This document shows positions 51,558 through 60,796 of a DNA stretch of 64,000 bases, piece after piece. The notes beneath the pieces were generated by a model. That model searched no databases. It was not told where the DNA came from and saw nothing but the letters and a program-made list of their open reading frames with translations. The translations under genes were made by a program, and so were the position numbers. The stretch is from positions 868,001 through 932,000 of the forward strand of contig CBDCWW010000023.1 of NCBI GenBank assembly GCA_965223585.1, given 5' to 3'. Every line of letters starts with the position of its first letter. Position 1 is the first letter of the stretch. The stretch comes from CBDCVN01 sp965223585. GTDB lineage: Bacteria; Deinococcota; Deinococci; Deinococcales; Trueperaceae.

Positions 51558-52406
51558 ATGGAACCGATGACAGAGACTTCTTACTCGCGTAGACGATGGA
51601 AGATGCCGTCGATTGCGATCCTTCCATTCGTTCTCATTACCTTCGCAATAACTTGGGGTCTGATCGGTATCTACATCTTTTATCCGGACCAATCCGTTGA
51701 ATGGTTCGGAGAGATCAGCGGCACCCACCCGTTTTTCATCTTAGCTACTTGGGGGCCCGCATTTGCCGCATTCATCGTGACGCTGATCTATGGCGGATTT
51801 TCTGGGATTAGATCATTTCTCTCTCGCCTTGCACTCTGGAGATGTTCCTTGGGGTGGGCAGCATTCCTGCTGATCGGCATTCCATTGACTTTTGCGGCGG
51901 GTGCGTTGGTGAAGGGGACTTTGACGGACCCTTTGCCCTTCGACAGTCTCAGTGCTCTGTTCGGATTAATGGGTTTCAGGTTGTTTCTTGGCCCAGTGGA
52001 AGAGTTCGGCTGGCGTGGCGTGGCACAGCCTATCCTGCAGCGGCACATGGCACCAATCTGGGCGGGGCTCCTGATCGGGGCAACTTGGGGGATTTGGCAT
52101 CTTCCAGCATTCTATCTGGCAGGAACCGTGCAAAGCGATTGGAGCTTCATGCCTTTCTTCATCGGCAATTTAGCCCTCGCTGTGATCGTTACTCCTCTGT
52201 TTAACGCATCACGTGGCAGCATCCTGTTACCTGCCCTGTTTCACTTTCAACTCATCAATCCGCTTTGGCCAGATGCGCAGCCATATGACACCTACTTCTT
52301 CGTGCTAATTGCGATTTCGGTGGTGTGGCTGAACCGTACCACTATGTTCACTCGAGCCGATGCGGTATCCGAGGTCATTCCCGGTTCAGACAGTAACCTG
52401 AAATGA
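51558..52406 (+). CDS. CPBP-family intramembrane metalloprotease-like protein
   Basis: 282 residues from ATG 51558 (ATG 51567 also possible, neither with a strong ribosome site). About seven membrane segments. CPBP motifs: GPVEEFGWRGVAQPILQRHM (EExxxR), ATWGIWHLPAFYL (FxxxH-like) and LPALFHFQLINPL (HxxxN/B). This is a closer match to the CPBP consensus than the two tandem genes at 39-41 kb. High G+C, probably acquired. Confidence 0.87.
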   Translation: MEPMTETSYSRRRWKMPSIAILPFVLITFAITWGLIGIYIFYPDQSVEWFGEISGTHPFFILATWGPAFAAFIVTLIYGGFSGIRSFLSRLALWRCSLGWAAFLLIGIPLTFAAGALVKGTLTDPLPFDSLSALFGLMGFRLFLGPVEEFGWRGVAQPILQRHMAPIWAGLLIGATWGIWHLPAFYLAGTVQSDWSFMPFFIGNLALAVIVTPLFNASRGSILLPALFHFQLINPLWPDAQPYDTYFFVLIAISVVWLNRTTMFTRADAVSEVIPGSDSNLK

Positions 52407-52439
52407 GAATTGCTCTTATTGTGCTTGCTATTCTAACTG

Positions 52440-52473
52440 CCAGTTAACACAATTGGCAATTTGTGTTAACTGG
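52440..52473. other. 13-bp perfect hairpin
   Basis: CCAGTTAACACAA (52440-52452) and TTGTGTTAACTGG (52461-52473) with loop ttggcaat. No T tract follows on either strand. Lies in the gene-free stretch 52407-52766 after the CPBP gene; function unknown. Confidence 0.5.
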
Positions 52474-52766
52474 GTGCCCTCCGAAGCTGGATAAAATACA
52501 ACTGTGTTAATGTGGGTAACTATGTATTTGCTTGGGTGTTCAATACTAGTTAGGCATTAAGGTGGGAGATTAAGGGTTTTAGTAAGAATTTGATACAAGG
52601 AAAACAAATCAAGCTTATTTGGTTTTAGTAATTTGAGCTAAATTAGCATAGGAAATTACTACAGGATTTATAATGGCAATGTTAAGTGATATGTTGTTGT
52701 TAGAAAAGTGATAAGTACTATCAGAACAAGCTAAATACAGTAAGAAATAAACAATTGTGATTATTT

Positions 52767-53666
52767 ATGCATGGAACACAAGCATTTGAAGCAATTCTAT
52801 CCGTTGATTTTAGTCAAAGTCTAGCTAAGTCATTCCCCTTTGAAATATCTACCACAGAGAGTAAAGCCTTTGTTCATAAGGGTATGCTTTCACGACCATC
52901 TTTTTACTACCTTACTTGGATCGAACATGGTTCTGGTAGTTACATGATTGATTTTATTGACTATCCAAATAAACCTTACAGATTCTATGTTTTATTGCCA
53001 GGGCAAGTACATGCTTGGTGTATAAGTAAGGACTTTAGAGGAGTCTCTTTATTTTTTTTGGAAGAATGCTTGTACATAAGCCCACAACAGAATATTTTAG
53101 AACAACTCGAGCTTCTACAGTACCAACGTAGACAACCTTTTGTAGATATTCCACGATCACACGTTGATGAGTTTAAACAAATCATTGAAGATTTAAAACA
53201 AGAAGAGCAGTTAAAGCAATTTGGTCACAAGATAATGATCCAAGCGCAGTTGCATAGATTGCTTATTAAAGCACAGCGTTTTTATGCTGACTCGAGTCCC
53301 CAAAAAACCAAACAGCATTCTTCAGCAGCAAATATACTGGCTAGCAAGTTCCAAACCCTAATCAATCAACAAGGTTTCACATTACGCTCCGTTCAGGCCT
53401 ATGCAAACAAACTTCATATCAGTCCTAAGCACCTTTCAGAAACCATTAAAAGCGAAACAGGTCACCCACCTAGTGTGCATATTCGAACACGGATTGCCCT
53501 AGAAGCTAAACGCTTGATTGCCCACACAGAAAAAACGGCACAAACTATTGCCTATGAGTTGGGTTTTGATGATCCTGCTTATTTTGGACGCTTTTTTAAA
53601 CGTGAAGTAGGCATGACACCTAAGCAGTTTCAAAACACAATCCGAAGTAAGTACCAGAATACCTGA
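52767..53666 (+). CDS. AraC-family transcriptional regulator
   Basis: 299 residues. N-terminal cupin-like ligand domain (about 35-110; YPNKPYRFYVLLPGQVHAWC) and C-terminal double HTH (about 200-295; YANKLHISPKHLSETIKSET, then TIAYELGFDDPAYFGRFFKR and MTPKQF). Divergence is absent: all following genes to 60532 run in the same direction, so it probably activates the adjacent SnoaL-domain cluster. No clear Shine-Dalgarno. Confidence 0.92.
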   Translation: MHGTQAFEAILSVDFSQSLAKSFPFEISTTESKAFVHKGMLSRPSFYYLTWIEHGSGSYMIDFIDYPNKPYRFYVLLPGQVHAWCISKDFRGVSLFFLEECLYISPQQNILEQLELLQYQRRQPFVDIPRSHVDEFKQIIEDLKQEEQLKQFGHKIMIQAQLHRLLIKAQRFYADSSPQKTKQHSSAANILASKFQTLINQQGFTLRSVQAYANKLHISPKHLSETIKSETGHPPSVHIRTRIALEAKRLIAHTEKTAQTIAYELGFDDPAYFGRFFKREVGMTPKQFQNTIRSKYQNT

Positions 53667-53772
53667 AATAAATCCATTTACGGTCATTTACTCAAAGGGT
53701 AGTCTGTTAGTGCTTAGTCAGGACGTCCCTATGACTCTAAGCTAAGACAGAAATTTTGTGACTGGAGAAATT

Positions 53773-54624
53773 ATGAAAAAGATTTCCTTTATAGGTTTAA
53801 TGTTTATAGGTTTAGTCACTATAGCATGCACTGCTCAAACAACAGAGATAACTTCGGCAGAAAAGTCAATAACTGTTTTACAAGCTATTCAAAGTGGAGA
53901 TGTAACTGCTATGCAAAATTACATCAACCCAAACAAATATATACAACACAATTTATCTTACCCAGATGGGGCTTCAGCTGTAATTGGAGCTACCCAATCA
54001 GGTGCTTTTAATGGTACAACCATAACAACTATTCGTACTTTTACAGACGATGATATTGTAGTACTGCACTCTGAATATGGTGGTACATGGAATAATAAAA
54101 CCCCTCAAGTTGTATTTGATGTTTTCCGCTTTGAAAATGGTTTGATCGTAGAGCATTGGGACAACCTAGCTAATATAGAAGATGATGGTGATGGTACAAC
54201 TCAACTTAATGGTGCACTAACACCTGCATCTAACTTGGGTGAAACAGAAGTTAACCGAGCTGTTGTTACTGAAACAAGTCAGAAAATATTTATCCAAGGA
54301 CTATACAGCACAATTGGAAATTATTTTAATGAGGCTGATTATATACAACACAGTGTTGGTTTTGGCACAGATATCCAGCCGTTGTTAGCATTCCTAGCAA
54401 CTTTACCCGAGGGAACTCCTTTTTATCAATCCATTGAATTTATCCATGTTGAGGGGAATTTTGCTTTAATGATGTCACAAGGTTTTCCTGACAAGGACAC
54501 AGGTTTAGCATCTGCTTACTATGATTTATTCAGATTAGAGAATGGAAAAATCGTTGAGCATTGGGATGTAGTTCAGACTATTCCTCAAGAATCAGATTGG
54601 GCTAACACAAATGGTAAGTGGTAA
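53773..54624 (+). CDS. Secreted lipoprotein with two SnoaL-like domains
   Basis: 283 residues from ATG 53773 (CTGGAG seven bases before); GTG 53758 is in frame but less likely. Lipobox TIAC with acceptor Cys near residue 19. Two SnoaL/NTF2-like domains (about 30-140 and 160-283), each with the family N-K-Y-I-Q-H-N ... EHWD pattern (YIQHNLSYPDGA; FENGLIVEHWDN; YIQHSVGFG; LENGKIVEHWDV). SnoaL domains catalyse cyclisation or hydrolysis, or just bind small molecules. First gene after the AraC regulator. Confidence 0.83.
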   Translation: MKKISFIGLMFIGLVTIACTAQTTEITSAEKSITVLQAIQSGDVTAMQNYINPNKYIQHNLSYPDGASAVIGATQSGAFNGTTITTIRTFTDDDIVVLHSEYGGTWNNKTPQVVFDVFRFENGLIVEHWDNLANIEDDGDGTTQLNGALTPASNLGETEVNRAVVTETSQKIFIQGLYSTIGNYFNEADYIQHSVGFGTDIQPLLAFLATLPEGTPFYQSIEFIHVEGNFALMMSQGFPDKDTGLASAYYDLFRLENGKIVEHWDVVQTIPQESDWANTNGKW

Positions 54625-54708
54625 ATAAATTGATAAATCAATCATTTGAGGGTTTTTGACGCATAGATAATTTGGAAAACCTTAACGACCTGATAATTTT
54701 TTTATTTC

Positions 54709-54738
54709 CACATAAGCTTGCACCAGCAAGCTTATGTG
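54709..54738. other. 13-bp perfect hairpin
   Basis: CACATAAGCTTGC (54709-54721) pairs with GCAAGCTTATGTG (54726-54738) across a 4-base loop. No T tract follows on the plus strand; on the minus strand GGAAATAAAAAAA follows. It may end transcription of the SnoaL gene weakly or act as a processing site before the radical SAM gene. Confidence 0.55.
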
Positions 54739-54837
54739 AGGCTTTGAGTCACAGGAACAAAAGTCCTAAGTTGTGAATTTTGGAATTGAAATTTTAGTGG
54801 AAGAATCGCTTATGACCAAGAAAACAGGTAGACCACT

Positions 54838-55719
54838 ATGTCACTAAAAGTGAAAGAGATTGAAGCAAAATCAATTATTGCCAGAACTAAAGTACCTAGC
54901 GCTGATTATGTTATCAATCCCTACACAGGTTGCCAATTTGCCTGTATGTATTGCTTTGCCAGTTTTATGGGGCGATTTGTTGGAGAAACCAATAACAATT
55001 GGGGTAACTATGTTTACGCCAAAATCAATGCAGTTGAATTAATGCAAAAAGATATTCAACGGTTGATAAAAAAGAAACCACATCCTAGAGTGGTACTTAG
55101 TACCGTCACTGACCCTTATCAAGGTGTAGAAAAAAAGTATCGTTTAACAAGAGGTATATTAAAAACTTTTGCTGAACATAATTATCAAGGAAGGGTAGGG
55201 ATACTAACAAAATCTCCAATGGTTTTGGATGATATTTCTATCCTAAAAGCTATCAAATATGTTGAGGTGGGTTTAAGTATTACCACTTCAGACGATACAT
55301 TAAGCCGCTTCTTAGAAGTGCAAGCCCCTTTAGCAAGTACCAGAATAAGGACACTTAAGAAACTAAACGAGGCAGGGATAAAAACATACGTATTTGTTGG
55401 GCCCTTTTTACCACACATGAAATATGAGCCTGAGCTTCTTGAAAAGCTATTTGCTGAGATAGCAGCAACAGGAACAAAAGATGTCAAAGTTGAGTACCTT
55501 AATCTTCCTAAGTATGTACAACCTCGTATGAACAAGGTACTTAAAGAACTACCAAAAGAAGTTCAAGATATCTACGGCTCTTCTCAACTTCCGTCTTACA
55601 AAGATGAAATGGAACCTATGATTAGAAGGCTTCTCGAAAAGTACAATTTTGATTTGAAGTTTAATCAAATAGTAAACCATGTTGAGGAACAGAATTTAGT
55701 TGAAACACCGTTTGAGTGA
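54838..55719 (+). CDS. Radical SAM protein, SplB/Rv2578c-like
   Basis: 293 residues. The 4Fe-4S cluster motif is C-x3-C-x2-C in YTGCQFACMYCFASFMGR; further features TVTDPYQGVEKKYRLTRGIL and ILTKSPMVLDDISIL are as in the spore photoproduct lyase-like group. It is longer than minimal radical SAM domains and has no C-terminal auxiliary cysteines. No typical ribosome site at ATG 54838; 54825-54837 is AACAGGTAGACC-like. Its inclusion in the SnoaL cluster is intriguing but the substrate is unknown. Confidence 0.85.
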   Translation: MSLKVKEIEAKSIIARTKVPSADYVINPYTGCQFACMYCFASFMGRFVGETNNNWGNYVYAKINAVELMQKDIQRLIKKKPHPRVVLSTVTDPYQGVEKKYRLTRGILKTFAEHNYQGRVGILTKSPMVLDDISILKAIKYVEVGLSITTSDDTLSRFLEVQAPLASTRIRTLKKLNEAGIKTYVFVGPFLPHMKYEPELLEKLFAEIAATGTKDVKVEYLNLPKYVQPRMNKVLKELPKEVQDIYGSSQLPSYKDEMEPMIRRLLEKYNFDLKFNQIVNHVEEQNLVETPFE

Positions 55720-55768
55720 AGTTTAGCTAACTTTAATCAGAAAGTAATAAAGATTGGAGAATTTTAAA

Positions 55769-56542
55769 ATGAGTAGTAAACTTGAAAATGCTAAAGGCCT
55801 ATATTTAGAAGGTATTCGAGATGGCAAGGTAAAAGAAGCATTAACTAAATACGTAGGAGAAAGATATACACAACATAGTGCTGGTGTTAAAGATGGTGCT
55901 GCTGGCTTTGCAGAATTCTTTGAAGGTTTTTTACAACGTACAAAAGACCGAGACATCCGAGTTATTAGAGCTATAGAAGATGGTAACTATGTGTTTTTAC
56001 ATGTGTACCAAGACATTGATAATGGCACTGCAAAATGGGTAACGACAGATATGTTTGATACTGATGCCAATGACAAGTTAGTAGAGCATTGGGATATTAT
56101 TGCTCCTTACGTAGAAGTAGAAAAAAGTGTTTCTGGAAATGATGTAGTATTGGGAGATTTTGAACTAAAAGATTTAGACAAGACTGAAGAAAACAAGGCA
56201 CTAGTACGTAGTTTTATCGTTGATGTATTTCAAAATGCAAACCACACTAATTTGGCAAAATACGTTTCTACAGAAAAGTACATACAGCACAACCCTAATG
56301 TTCCCAATGGTATTGAGGCAGTAAAACAGTTTTTAGCTACTCAAGATTTTAGTTATGATTTTGTTTTTAAAGTGATTGGTCAGGGAGATCATGTAGTAAG
56401 CTATTCTAAAGCCACATTTAATGGTCAAGAGCTTGCTGTATTTGATATTTTCAGAATAGAAAATGGATTAATTGTTGAGCATTGGGATAATATGGAAACC
56501 ATTTCTCCTAGAGAAGAATGGGCTAATAGCGGTAAATTCTAA
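55769..56542 (+). CDS. Protein with two SnoaL-like domains (cytoplasmic)
   Basis: 257 residues from ATG 55769, with GGAG about ten bases upstream; TTG 55754 is a weaker in-frame choice. No signal peptide. Domain 1 (about 5-120: YTQHSAGVKDGAAG, EHWDIIAPY) and domain 2 (about 140-257: YIQHNPNVPNG, VEHWDN, REEWANSGKF) are SnoaL/NTF2-like. Both match the last two domains of the protein at 57059, so one copy arose from the other. A cytoplasmic version of the secreted paralogue. Confidence 0.83.
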   Translation: MSSKLENAKGLYLEGIRDGKVKEALTKYVGERYTQHSAGVKDGAAGFAEFFEGFLQRTKDRDIRVIRAIEDGNYVFLHVYQDIDNGTAKWVTTDMFDTDANDKLVEHWDIIAPYVEVEKSVSGNDVVLGDFELKDLDKTEENKALVRSFIVDVFQNANHTNLAKYVSTEKYIQHNPNVPNGIEAVKQFLATQDFSYDFVFKVIGQGDHVVSYSKATFNGQELAVFDIFRIENGLIVEHWDNMETISPREEWANSGKF

Positions 56543-56557
56543 CTGGAAAGGATAGAA

Positions 56558-56977
56558 ATGATGAGACTCATTTTAACGTTATTGGTTTTGCTGGTTATTC
56601 CCCTAATGCCTGCATGGGCAAATGAGGGAAAATCTGCGCAACATTTGCTGGACGGTACATCTGCTAAATATTATTACCAAAACGGATCAGGCATCCATAT
56701 TGAGTTTTATGATGGCAAACTTAAGTATGAATGGATCACTGGTCCGCGAACAGGCAACGGTAATAAGGATCTGGCATATAACCCCAGAAAGATTGGTGAC
56801 AAAATGTATGTGATTAATTGGCTCGAGGAATCACATCCTGATTTTGTGACACTGATTTTTAATTTTAACAATAATGTCATGTATTCTTCTGGCATTCTCA
56901 GGTTTGCAACAGAAGACCAAAATATTGTTTTTGATGGTGGGATTATTGAAGACCTTTACCTGAGCGAAAAAGAATAA
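56558..56977 (+). CDS. Secreted MoaF-like domain protein
   Basis: 139 residues. Signal peptide to about 21 (PAWAN), then a beta-barrel/lipocalin-like domain: SAKYYYQNGSGIHIEFYDGK, LKYEWITGPRTGNGNKDLAY, MYVINWLEESHPDFVTLIFN, NNVMYSSG, as in MoaF-related small-ligand proteins. It is 15 bases downstream of the SnoaL gene and likely in one operon. Ligand unknown. Confidence 0.65.
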   Translation: MMRLILTLLVLLVIPLMPAWANEGKSAQHLLDGTSAKYYYQNGSGIHIEFYDGKLKYEWITGPRTGNGNKDLAYNPRKIGDKMYVINWLEESHPDFVTLIFNFNNNVMYSSGILRFATEDQNIVFDGGIIEDLYLSEKE

Positions 56978-57058
56978 AATCAACCAATTAAACCTAGAGG
57001 ACGGAAAGCAAGGAATAGCTTCCTGTCACCAAATTTGTAAAGGACTTTTTTACTTTTA

Positions 57059-59623
57059 ATGTACAAAATCCCTGTTTTGAAAGCATTAGTAGCATTTTTA
57101 TTTTTTATCTCCATTGCAAGTATTACTTCTTCAAAGGAGCCTGATGCTATCGAAGTTTCTTTAGAATATTTGCTAGGAAACCTAGAAACATGGGGCTCAT
57201 GGTTTGATCCAACAAATGATGTTGGGCTCATTCCTGAAGCTGAGGGAAGATTCGTGCCCTCAACAGCCCCTTTGACACAAGTAGGAGGAACAATTCCTAG
57301 CGGTATAGGTGTGGTAGGTTTTGCTCAACCGATTGTTGTTAGTCAAAGTGGAATACCCAAAGGGTTTGATGAAAATGACCGTTTGCATGAATATGAACCA
57401 TTACCTATCAACTACAATGACAGCATTGAAGATGTATTCCAAAAAGTATCCTACCTTGATCGGCTTACTTACCAGTATGGAGTACAAATAAGTGGGCGCA
57501 TAGTTCAAATTTATCGTAAGCCTATTGAAAAAGAATTTACCTTGCTTTCTCTGCTTCAACGAATGGGGGCTTCTCCTGAAATTGCTGAAGTTTGGGTAAC
57601 AGAATATGCAAAGGTAGCCCATTTACCTCAAACTATTCAATTAGCTTGGTTGATTTCAGATAATCCTTTAGCAGAAGATTATCAAGCACATGTAGAACAT
57701 TTGCTAACAGGATTAGATTGGAACGCCTTATTGATAGCCAACCCTCGAGTTGGAGAAACATCTTCAATTCAAACTTCTGGTTCTTTGTTAGCTAACCAGG
57801 ACCCTTTTTGGGCAGAGGTTCAGAAACAACCTTTAATAGTGGCATTTACTGAATTACTCAGTGATGCTAGTGAAGATGTTAAACGAAGTTTTATAGTTTC
57901 TTTGTTTTTTTCAGAGCCTATTTTACCCGTTGCTCGAGAAACCAACCCTGTAGTCGTAAGTGGTATTGATTCTCGCTCTCAACCATTCTCTTCATCAGAT
58001 AGAGGTATAACAGTGTCAGAAAATAATAATAAACCCACAATCCTTAACACAGGACCTACAAACCCAATCTTAAGTGCCAAGGAAGTTGGTCACCAACTTA
58101 TCAATATGTACCGTGAAGGTAAAACCCATATAGAAGTTGTTCAAAAACTCTATTCTAATAATGTGGTAAGTATTGAAGCAGTTCAGGGTAGTGGCCCTGC
58201 AAGGGAAATAAGTGGTATGGATGCAGTCATTGATAAAGCCAAGTGGTGGGCAAATAACAATGTAGTTCATAATGCAGAATACAGAGGGCCATACCCTCAC
58301 GGTGACAACAAATTTGCTGTTTTCTTTAATCTTGATCTTACCAACAAGCAAATGAACAATACTCGTTTGCAGCTTGAAGAAGTTGCAGTTTACGAGGTAT
58401 CAAAAGGTAAAGTTGTGCGTGAGGAGTACTTTTACAACGTAGACGCAGTAGGTACTAACTCAACATTAGATGCTAAAGCAGTTGGTACTGAACTGGTCAG
58501 CATGTACCGTGAAGGCAAAACCCATATAGAAGTTGTTCAGAAACTTTTCTCCAACAATGTAGTAAGCGTCGAAGCAATTCAAGGCAGTGGTCCTGCAAGG
58601 GAAATAAGTGGCATGGATGCAGTTATTGATAAAGCCAAGTGGTGGGCAAATAACAATGTGGTTCATAGTGCAGAATATAAAGGACCATACCCTCATGGTG
58701 ATAACAAGTTTGCTCTTTTTTTCAACCTTGACCTCACTAACAAACAAATGAACAATACTCGTTTACAACTTGAAGAGGTTGCAGTTTACGAGGTATCAGA
58801 GGGTAAGGTTGTGCATGAGGAGTATTTCTATAATGTAGATGCTCCTAATACAAGTGAAAGGCTAGAAAATGCTATGAACTTATACCTAGAAGGAATAAGA
58901 GATGGCAAGATTAGAGAAGCTGTAACAAAATACACTGGTGCACGCTATACTCAGCATAGTACTGGGGTTAGAGACGGTGCCGAAGGGTTTATAGAATTCT
59001 TTGAACCATTTATTGAGAGGAACCCAAAACGAGATATTCAAATTGTGCGTGCTATTGAAGATGGACAATATGTATTTCTCCATGTTTACCAATCTTTAAA
59101 TGATGGTGAAGCTAAGTGGGTCACCACTGATTTCTTTGATACTGATGAAAACAGCAAAATCATTGAGCACTGGGATGTGATTGCAGAATATACTCCCGAA
59201 ACTCCTTCTGGTCATACCTCTATTGATGGGATAACAGCAATTACTGATTTAGGCAAAACCGAACAAAACAAACAACTAGTTCGTGATTTAATGAATGATG
59301 CTCTCATAGGCAAAAACTTTGAGAATATTGGTAAATATATATCGAGTGAAAAATACATTCAACATAATGCTAAAGCTCCTGATGGTCTTGAGCACTTTGA
59401 AACACTCTTGTTAGGACAAGACAAAGCATTAGTATATGAAGAAGTGGTTTTACTTGTTGGTCAGGGCAATTTTGTTGCGACACTCTGTAAGGTCTCACAA
59501 AAAGGTCAACCATTTGCACAAGTTGATATATTTCGTATCGAAGGCAGCAAAATAGTTGAACATTGGGGTAATGCAGAACCAGTACCACCAAAAGAAGAGT
59601 GGGCAAATAGTGGCAAATTTTAA
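57059..59623 (+). CDS. Secreted protein with four SnoaL-like domains
   Basis: 854 residues; signal peptide to about 24. Residues 25-345 are an unrecognised helical region without cysteines. Two nearly identical SnoaL-like domains follow (about 346-470 and 475-597; each with MYREGKTHIEVVQKL, SGMDAVIDKAKWWANNNVVH and PYPHGDNKFA), then two more typical ones (about 600-725 and 740-854) paralogous to the gene at 55769 (YTQHSTGVRDGAEG; YIQHNAKAPDG; EEWANSGKF end). Multi-SnoaL chains of this size are unusual. The SDR at 59642 follows directly. Catalytic status unknown. Confidence 0.82.
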   Translation: MYKIPVLKALVAFLFFISIASITSSKEPDAIEVSLEYLLGNLETWGSWFDPTNDVGLIPEAEGRFVPSTAPLTQVGGTIPSGIGVVGFAQPIVVSQSGIPKGFDENDRLHEYEPLPINYNDSIEDVFQKVSYLDRLTYQYGVQISGRIVQIYRKPIEKEFTLLSLLQRMGASPEIAEVWVTEYAKVAHLPQTIQLAWLISDNPLAEDYQAHVEHLLTGLDWNALLIANPRVGETSSIQTSGSLLANQDPFWAEVQKQPLIVAFTELLSDASEDVKRSFIVSLFFSEPILPVARETNPVVVSGIDSRSQPFSSSDRGITVSENNNKPTILNTGPTNPILSAKEVGHQLINMYREGKTHIEVVQKLYSNNVVSIEAVQGSGPAREISGMDAVIDKAKWWANNNVVHNAEYRGPYPHGDNKFAVFFNLDLTNKQMNNTRLQLEEVAVYEVSKGKVVREEYFYNVDAVGTNSTLDAKAVGTELVSMYREGKTHIEVVQKLFSNNVVSVEAIQGSGPAREISGMDAVIDKAKWWANNNVVHSAEYKGPYPHGDNKFALFFNLDLTNKQMNNTRLQLEEVAVYEVSEGKVVHEEYFYNVDAPNTSERLENAMNLYLEGIRDGKIREAVTKYTGARYTQHSTGVRDGAEGFIEFFEPFIERNPKRDIQIVRAIEDGQYVFLHVYQSLNDGEAKWVTTDFFDTDENSKIIEHWDVIAEYTPETPSGHTSIDGITAITDLGKTEQNKQLVRDLMNDALIGKNFENIGKYISSEKYIQHNAKAPDGLEHFETLLLGQDKALVYEEVVLLVGQGNFVATLCKVSQKGQPFAQVDIFRIEGSKIVEHWGNAEPVPPKEEWANSGKF

Positions 59624-59641
59624 GTGAAAGAAGTATCCAAT

Positions 59642-60532
59642 ATGAAAAAAGTTGTTATTTGTACTGGAGCCAATGGCGGTATTGGAAGACATTACTGTCG
59701 TGAGATGTTAATTAGGGATTACCATGTGGTAATGGCTTGCCGAAATGAGCAATCTGGGAGACAAGTAATGGAAGACTTACAACAGGAACTTCCTGACAAG
59801 TCGGTGGAATTAATGATTGTTGATATGGGTGACTTGTCATCAATTGAAAAATTTGCTAATGATTTCTTATCTAAACACTCGAGATTAGATGTACTAACTC
59901 ACAATGCAGGTGTTTATTTTTTTGATAAATCTCGCAGATCAACTGTTGATGGTATAGAACTTAATTTTGCAGTCCACTACGTGGGGCCTTTTGCTCTCAC
60001 TGCACGCTTATTCCCACTCTTAAAGACTACTCCTGATGCACGTGTTGTTAGTATGTCTTCCAAGGAACATCACGGTCATCCAATTGACTTAAATGACTTA
60101 CAAATGGAATCAAACTTTTCATCACTTGGAAATATGACAGCTTATTCAAGAAGTAAATGGGCAATATTGGCATTTACCTATGAATTGCAACGCCGTATAG
60201 AAAATGCAGGGTTGAAGCCGCATGCTATTGCAGCACATCCAGGAGTATCAATTACGGGGATTCAATACGGAGGGAATCCTAACATTTTACAAAAGGTTGC
60301 TATATGGATGTTTGGGAAATTGCTAGCAGCTCCACCTGAAGAGGCTGCTAAGCCACTTGTTATGGCTTCTGTTGAGGGGAAAGGTGGTGAGTTCTTTGGA
60401 CCGACTGGGTTCAAGGAATTTAGAGGAGTCCCTGGACATGTTAAACCAGATGCTAATACTAGAGCTCTACAGGTTGGTGAAGCGCTCTGGAAAGCTTCAG
60501 AAAAACTCACTGGTTTACATTTCATCATATGA
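59642..60532 (+). CDS. Short-chain dehydrogenase/reductase
   Basis: 296 residues from ATG 59642 (GTG 59624, adjacent to the preceding stop, is in frame and would add six residues). Rossmann glycine motif TGANGGIGRHY, NAG at THNAGVYF, catalytic Ser in VVSMSSKEHHG and Y-x3-K in TAYSRSKWA, then HPGVSITGI. Resembles the retinol-dehydrogenase/WWOX branch. Probably reduces or oxidises a product handled by the SnoaL-domain proteins; inference from linkage only. Last gene of the cluster. Confidence 0.9.
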   Translation: MKKVVICTGANGGIGRHYCREMLIRDYHVVMACRNEQSGRQVMEDLQQELPDKSVELMIVDMGDLSSIEKFANDFLSKHSRLDVLTHNAGVYFFDKSRRSTVDGIELNFAVHYVGPFALTARLFPLLKTTPDARVVSMSSKEHHGHPIDLNDLQMESNFSSLGNMTAYSRSKWAILAFTYELQRRIENAGLKPHAIAAHPGVSITGIQYGGNPNILQKVAIWMFGKLLAAPPEEAAKPLVMASVEGKGGEFFGPTGFKEFRGVPGHVKPDANTRALQVGEALWKASEKLTGLHFII

Positions 60533-60609
60533 AACAATCTTCAAGGTAATCTTAATCTTCCTACAGGTATTCATTCTTGTGCGAAAATGGCTATTCCTAA
60601 ATCATGTTT

Positions 60610-60721
60610 GCCTAACTATCGCTCAAGGTGATGCACATAATGAATGGCGAAGTTAAGTGTGGTTTAAGTTGCAGGGGACTTCAGTGTAGGATGTGCACAC
60701 CTTAGCTCTGTACCGTTAGCC
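60610..60721 (+). other. Integron attC-like recombination site (long)
   Basis: R'' GCCTAAC at 60610-60616 and R' GTTAGCC at 60715-60721. The inner arms GCTCAAGGTGATGCACAT (60621-60638) and ATGTGCACACCTTAGC (60691-60706) are complementary apart from two extra unpaired bases (C and A) on the left arm. This is the asymmetric folding expected of an attC site; the variable centre is about 50 nt. The DUF6326-like gene follows at 60797. Confidence 0.7.
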
Positions 60722-60796
60722 TTACGAAGCAGGGTGGAACACTAACCTCTACCCGATCGCAGTTTGGTAGTCACTTGAACCTAGGAGGATTGAATA

